A DNA stretch of 64,000 nt from Polydactylus sextarius (Eukaryota; Chordata; Actinopteri; Polynemidae), in contig CM028919.1 of the NCBI GenBank assembly GCA_016801845.1, positions 7,022,001 to 7,086,000 of the forward strand. Direction: 5' to 3'. The position numbers were made by a program, and so were the translations under genes. Positions 1 through 12,210 of this stretch are shown piece after piece (position 1 is the stretch's first letter; each line of letters starts with the position of its first letter). The notes under the pieces were generated by a model. That model was given only the letters and a program-made list of their open reading frames with translations. It made no database searches and was not told the origin of the DNA.

Positions 1-2113
1 AGACCACTAAGTCCATTTATTAACTGCAGGTATGAGAGATGGTAACAAATTCTCCCTGAAGACACCACCCACACACAGACATAGACAAAGGGCTAGAGAG
101 CGAAAGACCTTTGATATTTCGCAGTTACTACCCCATTATAATTAACTTCTGCCCACAAAGGAAGACATCTATCCATTATCATATTCATAAGTAGCTTCTA
201 CCGTTTCAGTCGAGAACTATAACATGTGCACAATATCAAGAAAGAATCCACTAAAAATGATCGAACAACGTTATCATGATATCTTTCTGTTTTCCTCATG
301 TCCCATTATGTATTCTAACAATTTAGCCGTGTGTTTTATAGACAACCCATTGTTTTAGGTAGAAGTCTATATTCCTGTGTCACAACCTCAATCCCCCTCC
401 CACTAGCACTACGAAGCTGTCCCATAAATCAACTGGGACATTTTTATTGTTCACGCAATTCTGCATAATTACTGTGGTGTGCACCAGTAAACAATGCAGA
501 GCCATAGAAATTTTTTTTATGAATTATACTACATAACATACTTGTAAAAAAGGCTTGAACAATGCAGAGGGTATGATAGTCTTAACGCAGTTCATGTGCT
601 CTGTGATCGTTATAGGACACCAGCAGCAAGAGGTCTCCTCATGAAAAAGCCATCATCTCTCCTAATGATATCAATGCAACCAAGTGGCCATTAAAACATT
701 TAGTGGGCATAGATGGCCCGCGTCGGTATGTGGAAGGTGCTGATTCATCCCAAGAGCAGTATTGGTTCACCTTTATAAATACCGCATACATTTTAAGGTA
801 CATTAACAACACTTGGCCGACACTATACTGATCAGAAGTCTGAAGAAGAGGAAGAGCCTTTTGCTTAAGACGCCACAACAGCAAATAAAAATCCTTTTAT
901 GGGAGCTATTTGGTGCGTGAATCTATTTACTTTCAACTCTTTTGATCAAGCAACCATCCTGTTTGATTTGTTCTCCTTTTTCTCACATTTGCAGCACAAG
1001 CAAACATGTTCAAATCCATTATGCCAGTTTGATATATATAAAAAAAACTAAGACTCAAGAGTGAAATAAAAATGCAAGGAAGGGCAGCTGAGTGTGATGA
1101 AATAATCATTGGGAGCCATCTTTTCTGAGAGAATGAACAATCAGCACTGGTCCCATTCACTCTGCTTCATTTTACTCCACACAGGAGATTAAATATTTAC
1201 TGACAGTGGGCCTCCTAAAGAGCCACCACATCTTCATGGGACCAATAGTCCAAGTCCGACAACCACCTAACACCTGTCCTTTAATTCTGGAAAAGAATAA
1301 AACATGGTTTCATTTGTACAAAGACGTAAGGGAGCTACTGAGTCTTTCAAAAGATGCGTGTCTGTTATCTCACAGCACCTCTGTAGTGCTGCCTATTAGC
1401 TAACACATTTTGTAGCAGCATTTGGTTTTTTTTTCCTTTATGTGCCCTCTAGTTCTACTATGAATCCTGACCCTGAAAATAAAAAAGCCTTGTATTCTTA
1501 TGTAAGAACTTTTCCATCAACACTGAAACACGCATATGGGCTGAAAGACACATACGCACAGAGATATTGGACCTAAAAAAGAACTAGGCCCTCATTACAA
1601 GGCGCAGTGTGATCTTGCCACATCTGAAATACCCACCAGGCATCATTACAACCTAGAAAGGGTCCTAAGACAGAACAAAAACAACACTGATTCAACACAG
1701 TTTTAATGAAGCCTTAGAGCAAAGACAGTGAGGGAGGGATGAGTGATGGTGACATGGTGAGGGACTCTGACGGGAACATGGGAGCAGATGAAGCGCAGAG
1801 AATAGAAGATGCGAGAAGGTTCCACTGTTATCTTGGAGTAAGAAATGTGAAATACTAATAAGTCCATCTGTCATTTTTCCAATACTAGAACTGAAGATTG
1901 ACATTAAAATTAAACTGCCTTAACAATGAATAATTTTTATGTATCTGGGATGGACAGTGATAGAATAGCTGTTGCCAACTCATTTAAAAAGTCAGCACAT
2001 GATCAAAGTCAAACAGACCATCACAACCCAACACAAGCCTAATCTGATGGTCTGGTTAATGGTGGAAAACTAAAATTTCTCAACACAACAATTAATCTGA
2101 ATTTAAGTCCTAC
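1..2113. other. No exon recognised (3' side of tfb1m)
   Basis: By position this is probably intron of tfb1m, because the exon at 2114-2233 ends in a good donor on the minus strand and the gene must continue to the left. I searched the minus strand for the remaining C-terminal part of TFB1M and found no match. Several ORFs of 60-80 codons are present, but none resembles a known protein or has convincing splice sites. The sequence is AT-rich and looks unique. Confidence 0.5.
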
Positions 2114-2233
2114 CTCTGGCTTGGGGACGAATGCCCGTCCGGGGATGGTGAAGCAGTTGCGGACGGTGCAAAGATACTGAGCCATGATGGACAGACGGCT
2201 TCTCTGTTTGCTGCCTGTGCTGGCTGTCAGCCT
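2114..2233 (-). CDS. tfb1m: tfb1m exon (QRSRLSIMAQY segment), last one in window
   Basis: 120 nt, 40 codons, phase 0 at both ends. It encodes RLTASTGSKQRSRLSIMAQY and ends FTIPGRAFVPKPE, where human continues with VDVGVVHF. The donor GTAGGA at 2113-2108 shows the gene continues leftwards. The next intron is therefore longer than 2.1 kb. Confidence 0.9.
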
Positions 2234-2278
2234 CTGGATGGAGAAGACAACTTATTCAGCATATTCATTGACACTATG

Positions 2279-2331
<53 letters not shown>

Positions 2332-4095
2332 ATATATGTGTATGTGTGTGTGTGTGTGTGTGTGTGATGTTTGTGTTAGTAGTATCCAAACATATTTAAA
2401 GTATTTGAGTGTATCTTTATTATGTTTTCATGAAAAAGATGAAGCTTACATAATTGACTGCTGCTTTGAATAATTCTGACTGAATTTTCAAATTCATTTA
2501 TTTTAGCTGAAGCTTATGATTAATTGTGAATTGAAAAAAATATATGATAAAATATAAAAAAAATGTTAAAACAATCATAATTTATTCAATGCAAGATTTA
2601 TGTACTTCACACTCACTATTTAAATGGTGTCTAAATATTATTCAAACTGAGATTTAGTGTTAAGTAACACACAGATCATATGTAACACTGTTCACAAACC
2701 TCTGCCACCTCTTTCTGAAAGGTGAGAGTCAGTCGTGTGCGTCCGTACACAAATGGGCCTGTCCTGGTCGCCATGCTCTCCAACCACTTGATGATGAGCG
2801 GGGTTGAGACACTGAATGGGAGATTCCCTATGATGTGCAGCTTTGGCGGATCTGTGGAGCCACACGATCCCACAGTTTAGTCACGTGCACTTCCTTCACT
2901 CTGTCCACAGTTAATATATTACTTCATCTTCTCACCTTCTTTCCATGGCTTAGAGATATTTACAGGGAATCCTCTTTCCATCTTGTAGGTGAGTATGTCC
3001 CCTTGGACAATCCTCAGCCTCCCTGGTGCTGCCTCAGATAACAACTGTGGAAATAAATGTGATGTGACATACACTGAGAAAAATGAAAAGGTACTACATA
3101 GTCATCAGTCACTCTGCGGGAGGCTAATGATGCCACAGCTGAGAATGCATTAACTGGTTTCCTGTAACTGACAGATGAAGGTGTTAGAGGCTTTTCTGCT
3201 GAACAACCTAATGACATTATACATAGGGCAGCATCATTGTAGCTGTTCAGTTTACCTTTAGCCCAGGAACAAAACGTGTATCTTTCTCCACCACAAGCAG
3301 ATCTGCTGCACCGGCGTTGAGGATGGAGCGGGTCAAGCCCCCGGGACCAGGACCCACCTCACACACATGAGCGTCCCTCAAACTGCCTGCCTGGCGCACT
3401 ATTTTATCTGAATGGATGAAGACGGATAACCAACCCAGTTAAAGAAATAGATTTCATTAACATTTTTGTATTTTGACTGTGATTTATATACTGACTTAAG
3501 TTAACTCGTGCACCACATAAATAATACCACACTCTCCAATCAAGTGGTTTCATTAGAGTCTCAGGTATCTAAATTGAGATTAATAGTGTGTGATGTTGCA
3601 ATACCTGTCTGCCTGTATGTGATGAAGATGAGATGTATTAATCTAACAGTCACCTTGCCCAAGGACAGGAGAGCAGATCAGACCTGCACTGCATCACTGA
3701 TATTCATATTAAGGCTCGAGCTCCACAAAGGCTGCAAACAATTGCCTTATTCATTCATTAGCAGATCTACTCAACCTCTCCATACGGAATAGCCTGACTA
3801 TTTTACTGCCTTGAAACAAAGCTATGTGGATTGTGTATTTGAATGTATTGGGGGAAAAAAAAAATACAGTGTAGTGTGGTCACTGTAACCAAGAGCAGGA
3901 GCCAACGGCTACTGGTGCATTGCAGACAGAGAAAGAGAGAGTGAGGCAAGAGGACTAACCTGTGAGCCTCAAGTCCAGCAGAAAGTTCTGAGACAGTTGT
4001 TTCTCAGCTCGCAGGTTGTACAGCTTTATAAGCTCACCTACGGTAGGCAAGGGAGGCAGACGGAAGGATGCCAGTTTCCCTGAGGCAGCCATCAT
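2114..4095 (-). CDS. tfb1m: TFB1M, mitochondrial rRNA adenine dimethyltransferase 1 (partial)
   Basis: TFB1M uses S-adenosylmethionine to dimethylate two adjacent adenines in a conserved 3' stem-loop of mitochondrial 12S rRNA, a step needed for small-subunit assembly; it belongs to the KsgA/Dim1 family. Five coding exons were joined: 4095-3960, 3407-3256, 3044-2936, 2851-2700 and 2233-2114, together 669 nt or 223 codons. Visible hallmarks are the N-terminal LPPLPT segment, QLSQNFLLD, the SAM-binding motif EVGPGPGG (residues about 62-69), the VVEKD acidic motif, the NLPF catalytic motif (about 142-145), and FVPKPE at the last visible exon. Two adjacent ATGs (4095 and 4092) could start it; the second matches the human start. 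Human TFB1M is 346 residues, so about 120 C-terminal residues lie outside. No frame break is seen. It reads away from filip1. Confidence 0.93.
2283..2366. repeat. (TA)n/(TG)n compound microsatellite
   Basis: About 55 bases of TA dinucleotides, interrupted once, followed by about 26 bases of TG. It lies in a tfb1m intron, some 50 bases from the acceptor of the exon at 2233-2114. Confidence 0.97.
2700..2851 (-). CDS. tfb1m: tfb1m catalytic-loop exon
   Basis: 152 nt, phase 1 in and phase 0 out. It encodes PPKLHIIGNLPFSVSTPLII with the NLPF motif (motif IV), which holds the target adenine, then KWLESMATRTGPFVYGRTRL and TLTFQKEVAE. Almost identical to human in this stretch. Confidence 0.92.
2936..3044 (-). 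CDS. tfb1m: tfb1m exon (LRIVQGD segment)
   Basis: 109 nt, phase 0 in and phase 1 out. It encodes LLSEAAPGRLRIVQGDILTY and then the lysine-rich stretch before the catalytic loop. GD matches the conserved acidic residue that contacts the adenine of SAM in this family. Donor is GTGAGA. Confidence 0.87.
3256..3407 (-). CDS. tfb1m: tfb1m exon with SAM-binding motif I
   Basis: 152 nt, entered in phase 1 and left at a codon boundary. It encodes DKIVRQAGSLRDAHVCEVGP followed by GPGGLTR, then LLVVEKDTRF. The glycine-rich motif I and the acidic VEKD end of the next strand are the cofactor-binding signature of class I methyltransferases. Acceptor CAG at 3410-3408 and donor GTAAAC flank it. Confidence 0.9.
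3960..4095 (-). CDS. tfb1m: tfb1m first coding exon
   Basis: Encodes the N-terminus, which resembles the human MAASGKL start, through QLSQNFLLDLRLT. The acceptor lies just upstream (exon start about 4106, a few untranslated bases precede the ATG), so the 5'UTR is itself spliced. The donor at 3959-3958 leaves one base of an Asp codon (phase 1). The mitochondrial import signal is expected here. Confidence 0.88.
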
Positions 4096-5109
4096 TCTGG
4101 TGAACTCTGTAAAACAAACACATACACACACATGCTGAGAGAAAGAAACTATGACCGAACAGATTCCTCCACAGCAACATGATTCAAAGGCTAAGAGGTA
4201 TAAAAAAAAGGGGGAAACATGAGAGGCATGAATGGTAATAACACAGCACTTTGATGTTTTTATGTTTTGCATTTTAAAGTCGGTTGTGACCTTCACAGAA
4301 ATTCAAATGCAATGTTAATAAATTCAAACATTTATTTATTTTTCCCTCTTTTTTTCTCCACAACCATGTTACATGTATGTATGTTGACCAGAATGGTCTT
4401 ATGCTTTAGGGTTAGTCACTTCAGGCAAACTGTGATCAGCTTAAATTACTTCTTTATCAGGTCATGGGATTGATTTCCATTGTTAGCCTTTAGCATTAGA
4501 GTGACTGCAGCAATGTTAGTCATAATAAGATCTCCTGCTCCATCTAGTGGACTAACAACAGAAAACTACATGACACTTTACTAAATTAAGACATAACACA
4601 CAGGATAACTATTCTTTAACAGCGCAATTTGAAAATACGTCGCTATATGAGATGTTTACATTTTAACTGATGCTTTCAGTCAGTACAATCAGCAGCAACT
4701 CAGATAGAATAATTTTATTTTTCATTATTATACACGAATAATCTTATGCGAAATAAAGCAACGACGTCTAAACGCCAGTTGTGATGACAGCGACATAAAA
4801 TGCTACAACTTCAAGCTGAACAATTCAGCTCTAAGCTGATGTTGACATTAAACTGAGCCGTGACACTGACATAGTTTTTAGCATTTGTAGCTAACGTTAG
4901 CCTTCATTTCTAATGCATTCAGCAGAACTCACTGTAAAAGACTAAAACAACCACCCGCGACGCTGCACGCAGTTTTCTAAAATCCGAGACAAAACGGAGA
5001 CCAAACCACAAGCAACACAGTGAGGACATAAAGATGAAAATACACCATAGTTGACCCACGTTTTTAGTTGCACCGTATTTCATCTCTTACATTTCCTGCT
5101 TCGTCATTC

Positions 5110-5240
5110 AGTTGACGTCTGAATATCCAATGATTACTCGAGACAGCTAACCTCGACCAATCACGTTGAAGTGGGCGGGGTTTTACTTTGCCCTTGAGAA
5201 AGCACGTTGAGTTGATGTAATGACGCGGCACAGCCAGTAG
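5110..5240 (-). promoter_or_regulatory. tfb1m: Probable tfb1m promoter (CCAAT and GC boxes)
   Basis: Contains a CCAAT at about 5127, a second CCAAT at about 5157, and a GC box (GTGGGCGGGG, about 5171-5180), followed by ACGTTG and ATGACGCG motifs. It is the most CpG-rich stretch near the 5' end of tfb1m. An untranslated first exon probably lies between here and about 4930, where GTGAGT on the minus strand could be its donor. No TATA box is seen. Divergent use for an unseen plus-strand transcript cannot be excluded. Confidence 0.5.
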
Positions 5241-5255
5241 AGGACGACATTTCAA

Positions 5256-8200
5256 CGATGAGAAACAGGTATTTATTTATTTATAGGCGCTGTTGGTTGA
5301 TATAAATCACTGTTATTATTTACGCTTATTGTTCTCGGTGCTAGACATAAATTAAATTCAGCTAATATTTAAAACAATGTGATGTGATTTATGTTCATTT
5401 TTTAGAAAAAGTAGTAGATGGGAGGGTCGTTATTGTGAATAAAAGCCACTAAACAAACACATTCTTATGCTTCCATCAATGTTATGAAGCTATAAATTCA
5501 GCTTTAGACATTTACCATCATGTTGAAGTGATTAAAACCTCTCAGCTTACACTGATGAGGGGGCTGCATGCCCACTGTTCACTGCAGGGCAGAGGTTTTC
5601 GTTGTTCAAGTGTTTTGTCACACTGAATGATGCACAGCTGTGGTTTGGAATGAAAGCCTGTGGCCCTGTGGTTTCTCTGCTCTGTTCATACCCCTACGCC
5701 GGGTCAGGGGTGTTGAAGCTTGAGACGTAAATACCCTTCCCCTCCAGGGTTTGTCAGATGAGTGGCAGCTATGTCTCCTGCTGTGGCTGTCCTTGAAAGA
5801 ACGAGAACGCACTTTGATGCTAAAGAAGAGAGAAGGAAAAACACTGGAGGAGGACGAGGGACATCTTGGGTCTGAGATGTTGGAGCTTCTGCTATCACCT
5901 TGTTGACAGTTTACTCATTTAACAATGAGACCAAGCAATCGATTTAGTCATACACCGATTAGAGGAAGATTCATCACGTCAGTCCACCTGTTAGCATTAT
6001 ACAGATTTTTCTAAACAGACTAGAAACACATGATAAATAATAAAAATCTATATGTTTTTAATGCTAATAAAAACAGAATAACAAAAATACTGTTACAAGT
6101 AGAAGTCATGTATTTGGCATTTAGTTAAAAATACATATGAACATCAGAAAATAGTCACAGTACAAATATTCATTATGCAGAACTATATGTGTTATATAAG
6201 TAGATTTTAACTTCAGTATGGACACATGTTGCAGCTGCTGCTGATTTAAATATGTTATATATTGCTGACTATCTTATATAACAATATATATAAGTTTATT
6301 GATGTTTTATGTTTTACTTTAATAGTAAGCAACATAAGGTCTAACTAAAGCAGTTCGTTGAACAATGTCTGTCTTTGTGGTACAACCGTTTCACCATCCA
6401 AACAGCGGAGGGAGTCAGAGAGTCACTTCCTCAAAGCAACTCTATAGAGTGTGATGAGCAAAAAACAGGAAATGAAACATAAGTAATTAACATTTCTGAG
6501 ATGGTAAGTCATCACTATAACTGAAACATCAGAAGAAAAACAAAGACTGAAATACTTAAGAGTATATAATTTCCAAGCCAATTTAGCCTTTAAAAACAGA
6601 CTTACATCAATAAACACAGAAACCACAAGGGATGAGATGTCTAGAGTATATTCAGCAATAACTTCGTGCTGTGATGATAATTCAGAGTTGAGTCAGTATT
6701 ATGTTCTGGTATTTTTCTCGATGTGTTATTGATGTTGGAACAAGTTCAATGGGTTTAACTGTGCAAAAAGTGGTACACTGGTAAGAGTCTAGTTGTTTGA
6801 ATTACTTGTTTCAAGTATTTGCTGTAGCAATATTGCATTCCACTGAAAACAAAATAATTCAAAAAACAGGTCAAATAAACCATGTTCTTCCTAATCAAAT
6901 ATATGTTAAAATGTTTGGTAAGTTGTCACAGAAAATGATCTGAGTAGTATAAATAGAAGTAGAGGATTTTTACATTCTAATGTTTATACAGAATAGGACC
7001 TTGACACCACAATAATATTGTTGAACATGTGGTTTACCATATATAAGTAAACTCAGTTGTACAGTAAACACCATAGTTCTAATGTGAATAACCTCTTGAA
7101 TTTAGCTCAAGTATTCGAAGGGTAAATAATGAATGAGTTAAAATGGTGCATGATGTCATTTTGATTCTTTTTTATAAAATGAAAAAAAAAATGTAATTAT
7201 GTACATTTTTCATGCTGGACAGGACACTATTACTGAGTTTGGAAGCGGAAAATCCAAACCCTAATTAGACATACTTGTCTGTCAACCTTTAAAAAAATCC
7301 TATGGAACAGCACCACCCAAAAGAAACTGTGGTACTTCTTGCATTAGCATTCCTGTGGTAATCATTGTGTTCCTGTGATACGTGTGTTGTGGTAGTTCTG
7401 TGGTAGTGTGAGATTTTCAGGCATTTTAGGACAATTTACTCTAAGACATTTGGTCTTCGATGGAACTAAAGTGTTACATGGAAGTCTGACATTATATGTA
7501 TGGTGAAATGAGAGATTGAGATGATGAGCACCTATTTAGTGTTTCCTCAGTGCTGTATGTTTGTGAGTGTAAAAAAACAAACAAAAGTAAAACCAGGTCA
7601 TGCCAATCTCAGTCATGTCTCAGAGAAAATAATCAATAGATCTGGAAGTTCTGGTGGCAAATAGTCAGGCTGAGCCAGTGAAATTTACTCATAAAATGTA
7701 TTAATTAATGCGGTATATTGTAAAAAACTGTGTAAAAATGTGTGTAATTTTTACACAGGACTAAGCCCCCTTGCTTCATTCCCTCCTGGAGGGAAGTTAA
7801 GTTCATCTTCAATCTTCTCATTTCCCTGCAAAAAAGTAACTTGCAATATTTTCCCAAAAGTCAAAAATTAAAACAACAAAATACATAGTTGGCCAAAAGC
7901 GTAAACATTCGTATACAGATCTCCCTGTCAGTCCACGACTTTTCTCTTGGCCTTGATCCCTTTTGTTAAAAACCTCTGTGGTCCCTTCATGGCTGGGGGC
8001 CAGGAACACCATGTTCCCTGTTGTCTCGGCCTGGTCTAATCTCACTCTGCTTGGACAGCTCATTAGCATCTGTCAGCGTGCCCAAAACTGAAAATGACCC
8101 GGGGGAGCTGAGGTGATGTCTGAGTAGAAGAAGTGGAAGTGAACACAGGGTTGCTAATGCTGTAGAGTTTTTGACGACAGACACGACAGTTGGACAGGAC

Positions 8201-11100
8201 GTCGGTTGTTACTTTACTTGGTGGAGGGGGGACACATGATGACAAGGTAGTGTTGAGAGACCTGTCTGAAAAATAAAGGGATAAAAAGTGTGTGTGTGTT
8301 TTCAGAAGTCTTAGCTGATGTGAGTGACTTCGCCAGTTGACAAATGTGGTTGATAGCATAAATGAATTTCCCTAACATCAAGTTGTTTTCTTTTTATACG
8401 TTTCCTTCAATGAAACGTTCAAAATAAGATTTACACTGAAGCTTCCTTGCAACTGAATGACAAAACTCAAGTCCCACAACAACATTTTTATCACCCATCT
8501 TGTGTTAATTAAATGTGAGTGCTATTCATTCTGATCACATCATATAAGTGTGGGAATGGCAACTAATTCAACCAACCCACATTTCCACCATGATTCGCAA
8601 CCACATTCCCAATTGGCCCAGACAGCAACACCGTCCTGTGGGCATTATATATACAGAGTGAAATCATAACAAACCTCTTCCTCACTGGATCCCACCACAT
8701 GACTTCATTCTGGGTGTGGGAATTATGGCATTCAATCAAAATACACTTCTCATGACCTCAGTTTGGATAGATCTTCCTCTTCGATACCACATGTAGGGGG
8801 ATGACTTCATACGTGGGGAGGAAGGAGTCTGTCAAACACATGCGCTTTGTTTTTTCAGTTTTTCTTTGCTCTTATTCACTCGGTGTGTCATACGCAGGAC
8901 AACAAGAAGGTTCAAAAGTCTTTGAGGTTGTTTCAGATCAGATGAACTCTTGGATGCATGTCCAGGTATCAAGAGGTGCTTGGGAAAGTCAATGATCAAA
9001 TAGAGGCCAAAGAGAAGGAACGTTAACGCGAAGATTTAACAACCAGAAAGCTTGTCCACTGTGCATCTGTCTGTCTGTCTGTCATCACGTCAGACCCACA
9101 CCCACATGATGCAGCAATAGTTGTGTGTGAAAAAATTGCTCTTAGGTCAGATGTACGTCCGTTGCAACACAAAAGATCTGATGGGAAGTGAATGTGTCTG
9201 TGTCCATCTGACATAATTTCTTAGTGAGTTTATCTGTTGGTTTGCTACTGCTGTGTCCTTTGTTTGCTTTGGTTTCCACCTAGTGATAAAAGTGTCATTA
9301 CATTCACCAGGCGTTTCTCTCTGGTGACAACACAGGACATTCATGTTAAGGAAAAATAAAATACATTCTGAGGTACAATGCCATGATCTTATCATCAGAC
9401 TCAAAGAGCAGAAAAAGAATTAAATATCTAGTTAAGTAGAATTAAACAAGTACATTTTAACATACTGTAGAGGCAAAACTGTTTGGTCAAGTGTCTGACC
9501 ATCTGGAGCATATACTGGTAAATTATATCTATAATTATTTATTTATCAGCTGTAAAATGGTGATGGAGTTATTTGACTTCATTATGTAAAATCATTTTAC
9601 TCATTTTTGGCTTTAAATCAGATGTCAAGTGCACAAAGTTGCATATACTCGACAGCTGTTGAAGACCAAGCAGCGAGACATATTTAGATATAGATATAAT
9701 GAAATATTCCCACAATTCAGTGGTGTTATTTTCTTAACTTGAAAAGACACATTACCATACTGACAAGTTGCTAACATGCTGGCTAACTTGGAATACATTT
9801 GATTCATTTGATATTTACTAGAGAAAAAACAAGCAACTAGCCGAGCTAGCTGTTGCTCAGAATTAGCTCAGAAATTAGCATAGCACACTTGCTATGCTAT
9901 GTATATCTGAGTTACCAAGGTTAATAGCTTGGTTGTACTACGATGTCTGAGTTTTTATTATCTTTACTTCTAAATGTATTGTGTGTACGAAACACTATCC
10001 ATTTCATGTCAGTATGAAGGGTTAATAGAACAATATACCTCATTGAGAACTTGTAGGCTGCAGCTTCCTCTATTTTGTACTCACCAGTTCTCAATTCCCT
10101 CAAATGTCAACACTTTTGAGCACACACATGCTTCTGTGCTCCCATTTAAATGAACTGATTTCATTGCAAAATACTGTTTTTAATGCTGATATCTTGATGT
10201 GACCTTTATGTCTGCAAGTGCAGAATAGTCTCACCAGTGAAGTCATTGTCTTTAAAGGCCATTTAACATCAACCCACAAATAAAAAAATGTAAGTGAACC
10301 AAGTTTAGGTGTGTTTATTTTCTTCTGCAACCCTGTACTAGCCCAACCGTACCCTGGCAATAAAGTCAACTACTCACACTGAGAGCACAATTACTGTACC
10401 TCACATTTAGCTCCTTGGCCTAATTTAGATTGTTTTCTACAAGCAGGGCCAAAAAAGCAGTCAAGCCTCCAGAGTCCTGGAGAGTTTGGCCACACTCACC
10501 CCTCCTAAGTCAGCAATTGGTGGTTCCTTGGACCACTGCTAGGGCTTGGGTAGCTGCTGTCACCGGACTTTCCCAGCATTAGAGAAAGCCGTGGTAGGGT
10601 TCAGCTGTCACCAAGGGTCAGCGGGGAGAGTTAGTTCTCTAGCTGGACAGCCAAAACATCTAGCATTCAGCTAGTCTCAGCTGCTAACAGCACCCATGTT
10701 GGCAAGGGTGGACAAGTTAAATATAGAACTATACTTTTAGTCTCTGGTCAGAAAGAGTAGAGGGACAATGGGGGATGCAACTGACTGAAAAGATCTGGCT
10801 CTGTGACAAAGGACATCACACCGCACCTCTGCCTTTCTCCTCACCGGGCAACGGTCTCTTTCAACTGTTGAGAGGGAGTAGAATAGTGCCTGCCTACCTC
10901 TTTCACCCCCCCACCCCCTCTCTGCCTTTTATTCTCACACACTCTTCAACTGACTTTTGGAAAGGATAGGAGGGAAAGAAAATGAGAGGTGTGTTTTAGA
11001 GTGCTACGCGGAGCAAAACTGGATAGGCTGTGGGAGTGAAAGAGGGAGGAGAGGAGGGTGATAGAGAGAGGGATGTTACATTACTCTGTTGGTGCTCTCT
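5256..11100. other. Intergenic region, tfb1m to filip1
   Basis: Nearly 6 kb between the tfb1m promoter and the filip1 5' exon. It has many stop codons in all frames; the ORFs of 60-98 codons overlap each other on the minus strand and match nothing I know. No claudin or TIAM2 exon (the mammalian neighbours of TFB1M) was recognised. The sequence at 5560-5890 and 7890-8270 is more GC-balanced than the rest, but shows no splice-bounded reading frame. Confidence 0.6.
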
Positions 11101-11123
11101 ACCATTCCCTCCCTGACCCGAAG

Positions 11124-11127
<4 letters not shown>

Positions 11128-11184
<57 letters not shown>
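11128..11184. repeat. (GA)n microsatellite at the filip1 5' end
   Basis: 57 bases of uninterrupted GA. It lies directly upstream of, or within, the first untranslated exon of filip1. GA tracts are common in vertebrate core promoters and 5'UTRs; a role here is only inferred. Confidence 0.97.
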
Positions 11185-11190
<6 letters not shown>

Positions 11191-11345
11191 TTGAGATGGC
11201 TCTTGGCACTACTCAGTAGCAGACACCACAAGTGGACCACACAAGCTAGAGGATATTACTGGATACTTGACTCCTTTCGTGCCTTTTTCTTGGATTACTT
11301 GGTGTGGCTACTAATTGCCTAAACCTGGGGCAGACACAACAGCAG
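11185..11345 (+). other. filip1: Untranslated first exon of filip1 (probable)
   Basis: Only the 3' boundary is well supported: CAG followed by GTAAGT at 11346. No ORF starts here that continues into the next exon, and the next acceptor (20998) precedes the initiator ATG by 7 bases, so an upstream non-coding exon is required. The 5' limit is arbitrary and transcription may start within or before the GA tract. Flanking sequence from 10990 is purine-rich. Confidence 0.45.
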
Positions 11346-12103
11346 GTAAGTCAACTTCTTGTACGCTGTTCTTATAATGAGACCATGTTGTCATGCTGTG
11401 GTTGTACCAATGTGAGAAAAAGCCAGAGACAACAACTTGCTTCTAGCAAAGTAGGAATTATCAGTGGTTCTGCTTTAAGTTTGAAATACAGGAAAAGGGC
11501 TCAGGTACAGGTGCTGCTGTTGAACTGTCATCAGTTTTACGAAGCCAATAATAAGCAGTGGTTGAAAGAAATCCAGGCTCCAGGCTTCGTCAGAGCTGAT
11601 TTGAGTCATATGAATGAGACAACTCTTCCCTGAAGCGAGTAATTCATTCAAATGATATGGATTGCTTCATTTTGCATAAATTTTTCACTGGTGAAAAGAC
11701 AAGTGACTACTTAGTCCTGTTAATGGCAATACAGCTTTGACATTGTAGTAATGCATATATAAAAGAAAGTCATGAATCAAACCTTTCTAAGTCAATTGCA
11801 TATTATATTTCTGTATGAATAAGGCCATTTAGTGGAAAGGCTTTTGAGCTTTGCACGTGGGAAGAGAAGCGAACAACTTCCCCAGACAACGGTGATGATG
11901 ATGGTGAGATGATAAGAATCAAAGCAAAAGCGAAGTAATTCAATTTATGTCACTTCATGTTTGGGGATTAAATTATATCACATTATACACACACACACGC
12001 ACACACTGGCAACCTTTGGCCTCAACTTCTCCCAACTCCTAATCTGCCAATTCTAACACCTCTGCAGCACCACAGAGCTGTTACTACTGCACTTACTGCT
12101 CAT

Positions 12104-12210
<107 letters not shown>

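Noticed and set aside
639..884. 81-codon minus-strand ORF, considered as a tfb1m C-terminal exon
   Set aside because: It does not resemble the TFB1M C-terminus (no FQFRRK or LSISHF block) and lacks matching splice sites and phase.
2184..2399. ORF with YIYIYI and CVCVCV repeats
   Set aside because: Translation of the TA/TG microsatellite.
7818..8359. Overlapping minus-strand ORFs of 65-98 codons between tfb1m and filip1
   Set aside because: They use different frames of the same DNA, match no known family and have no coding signature.
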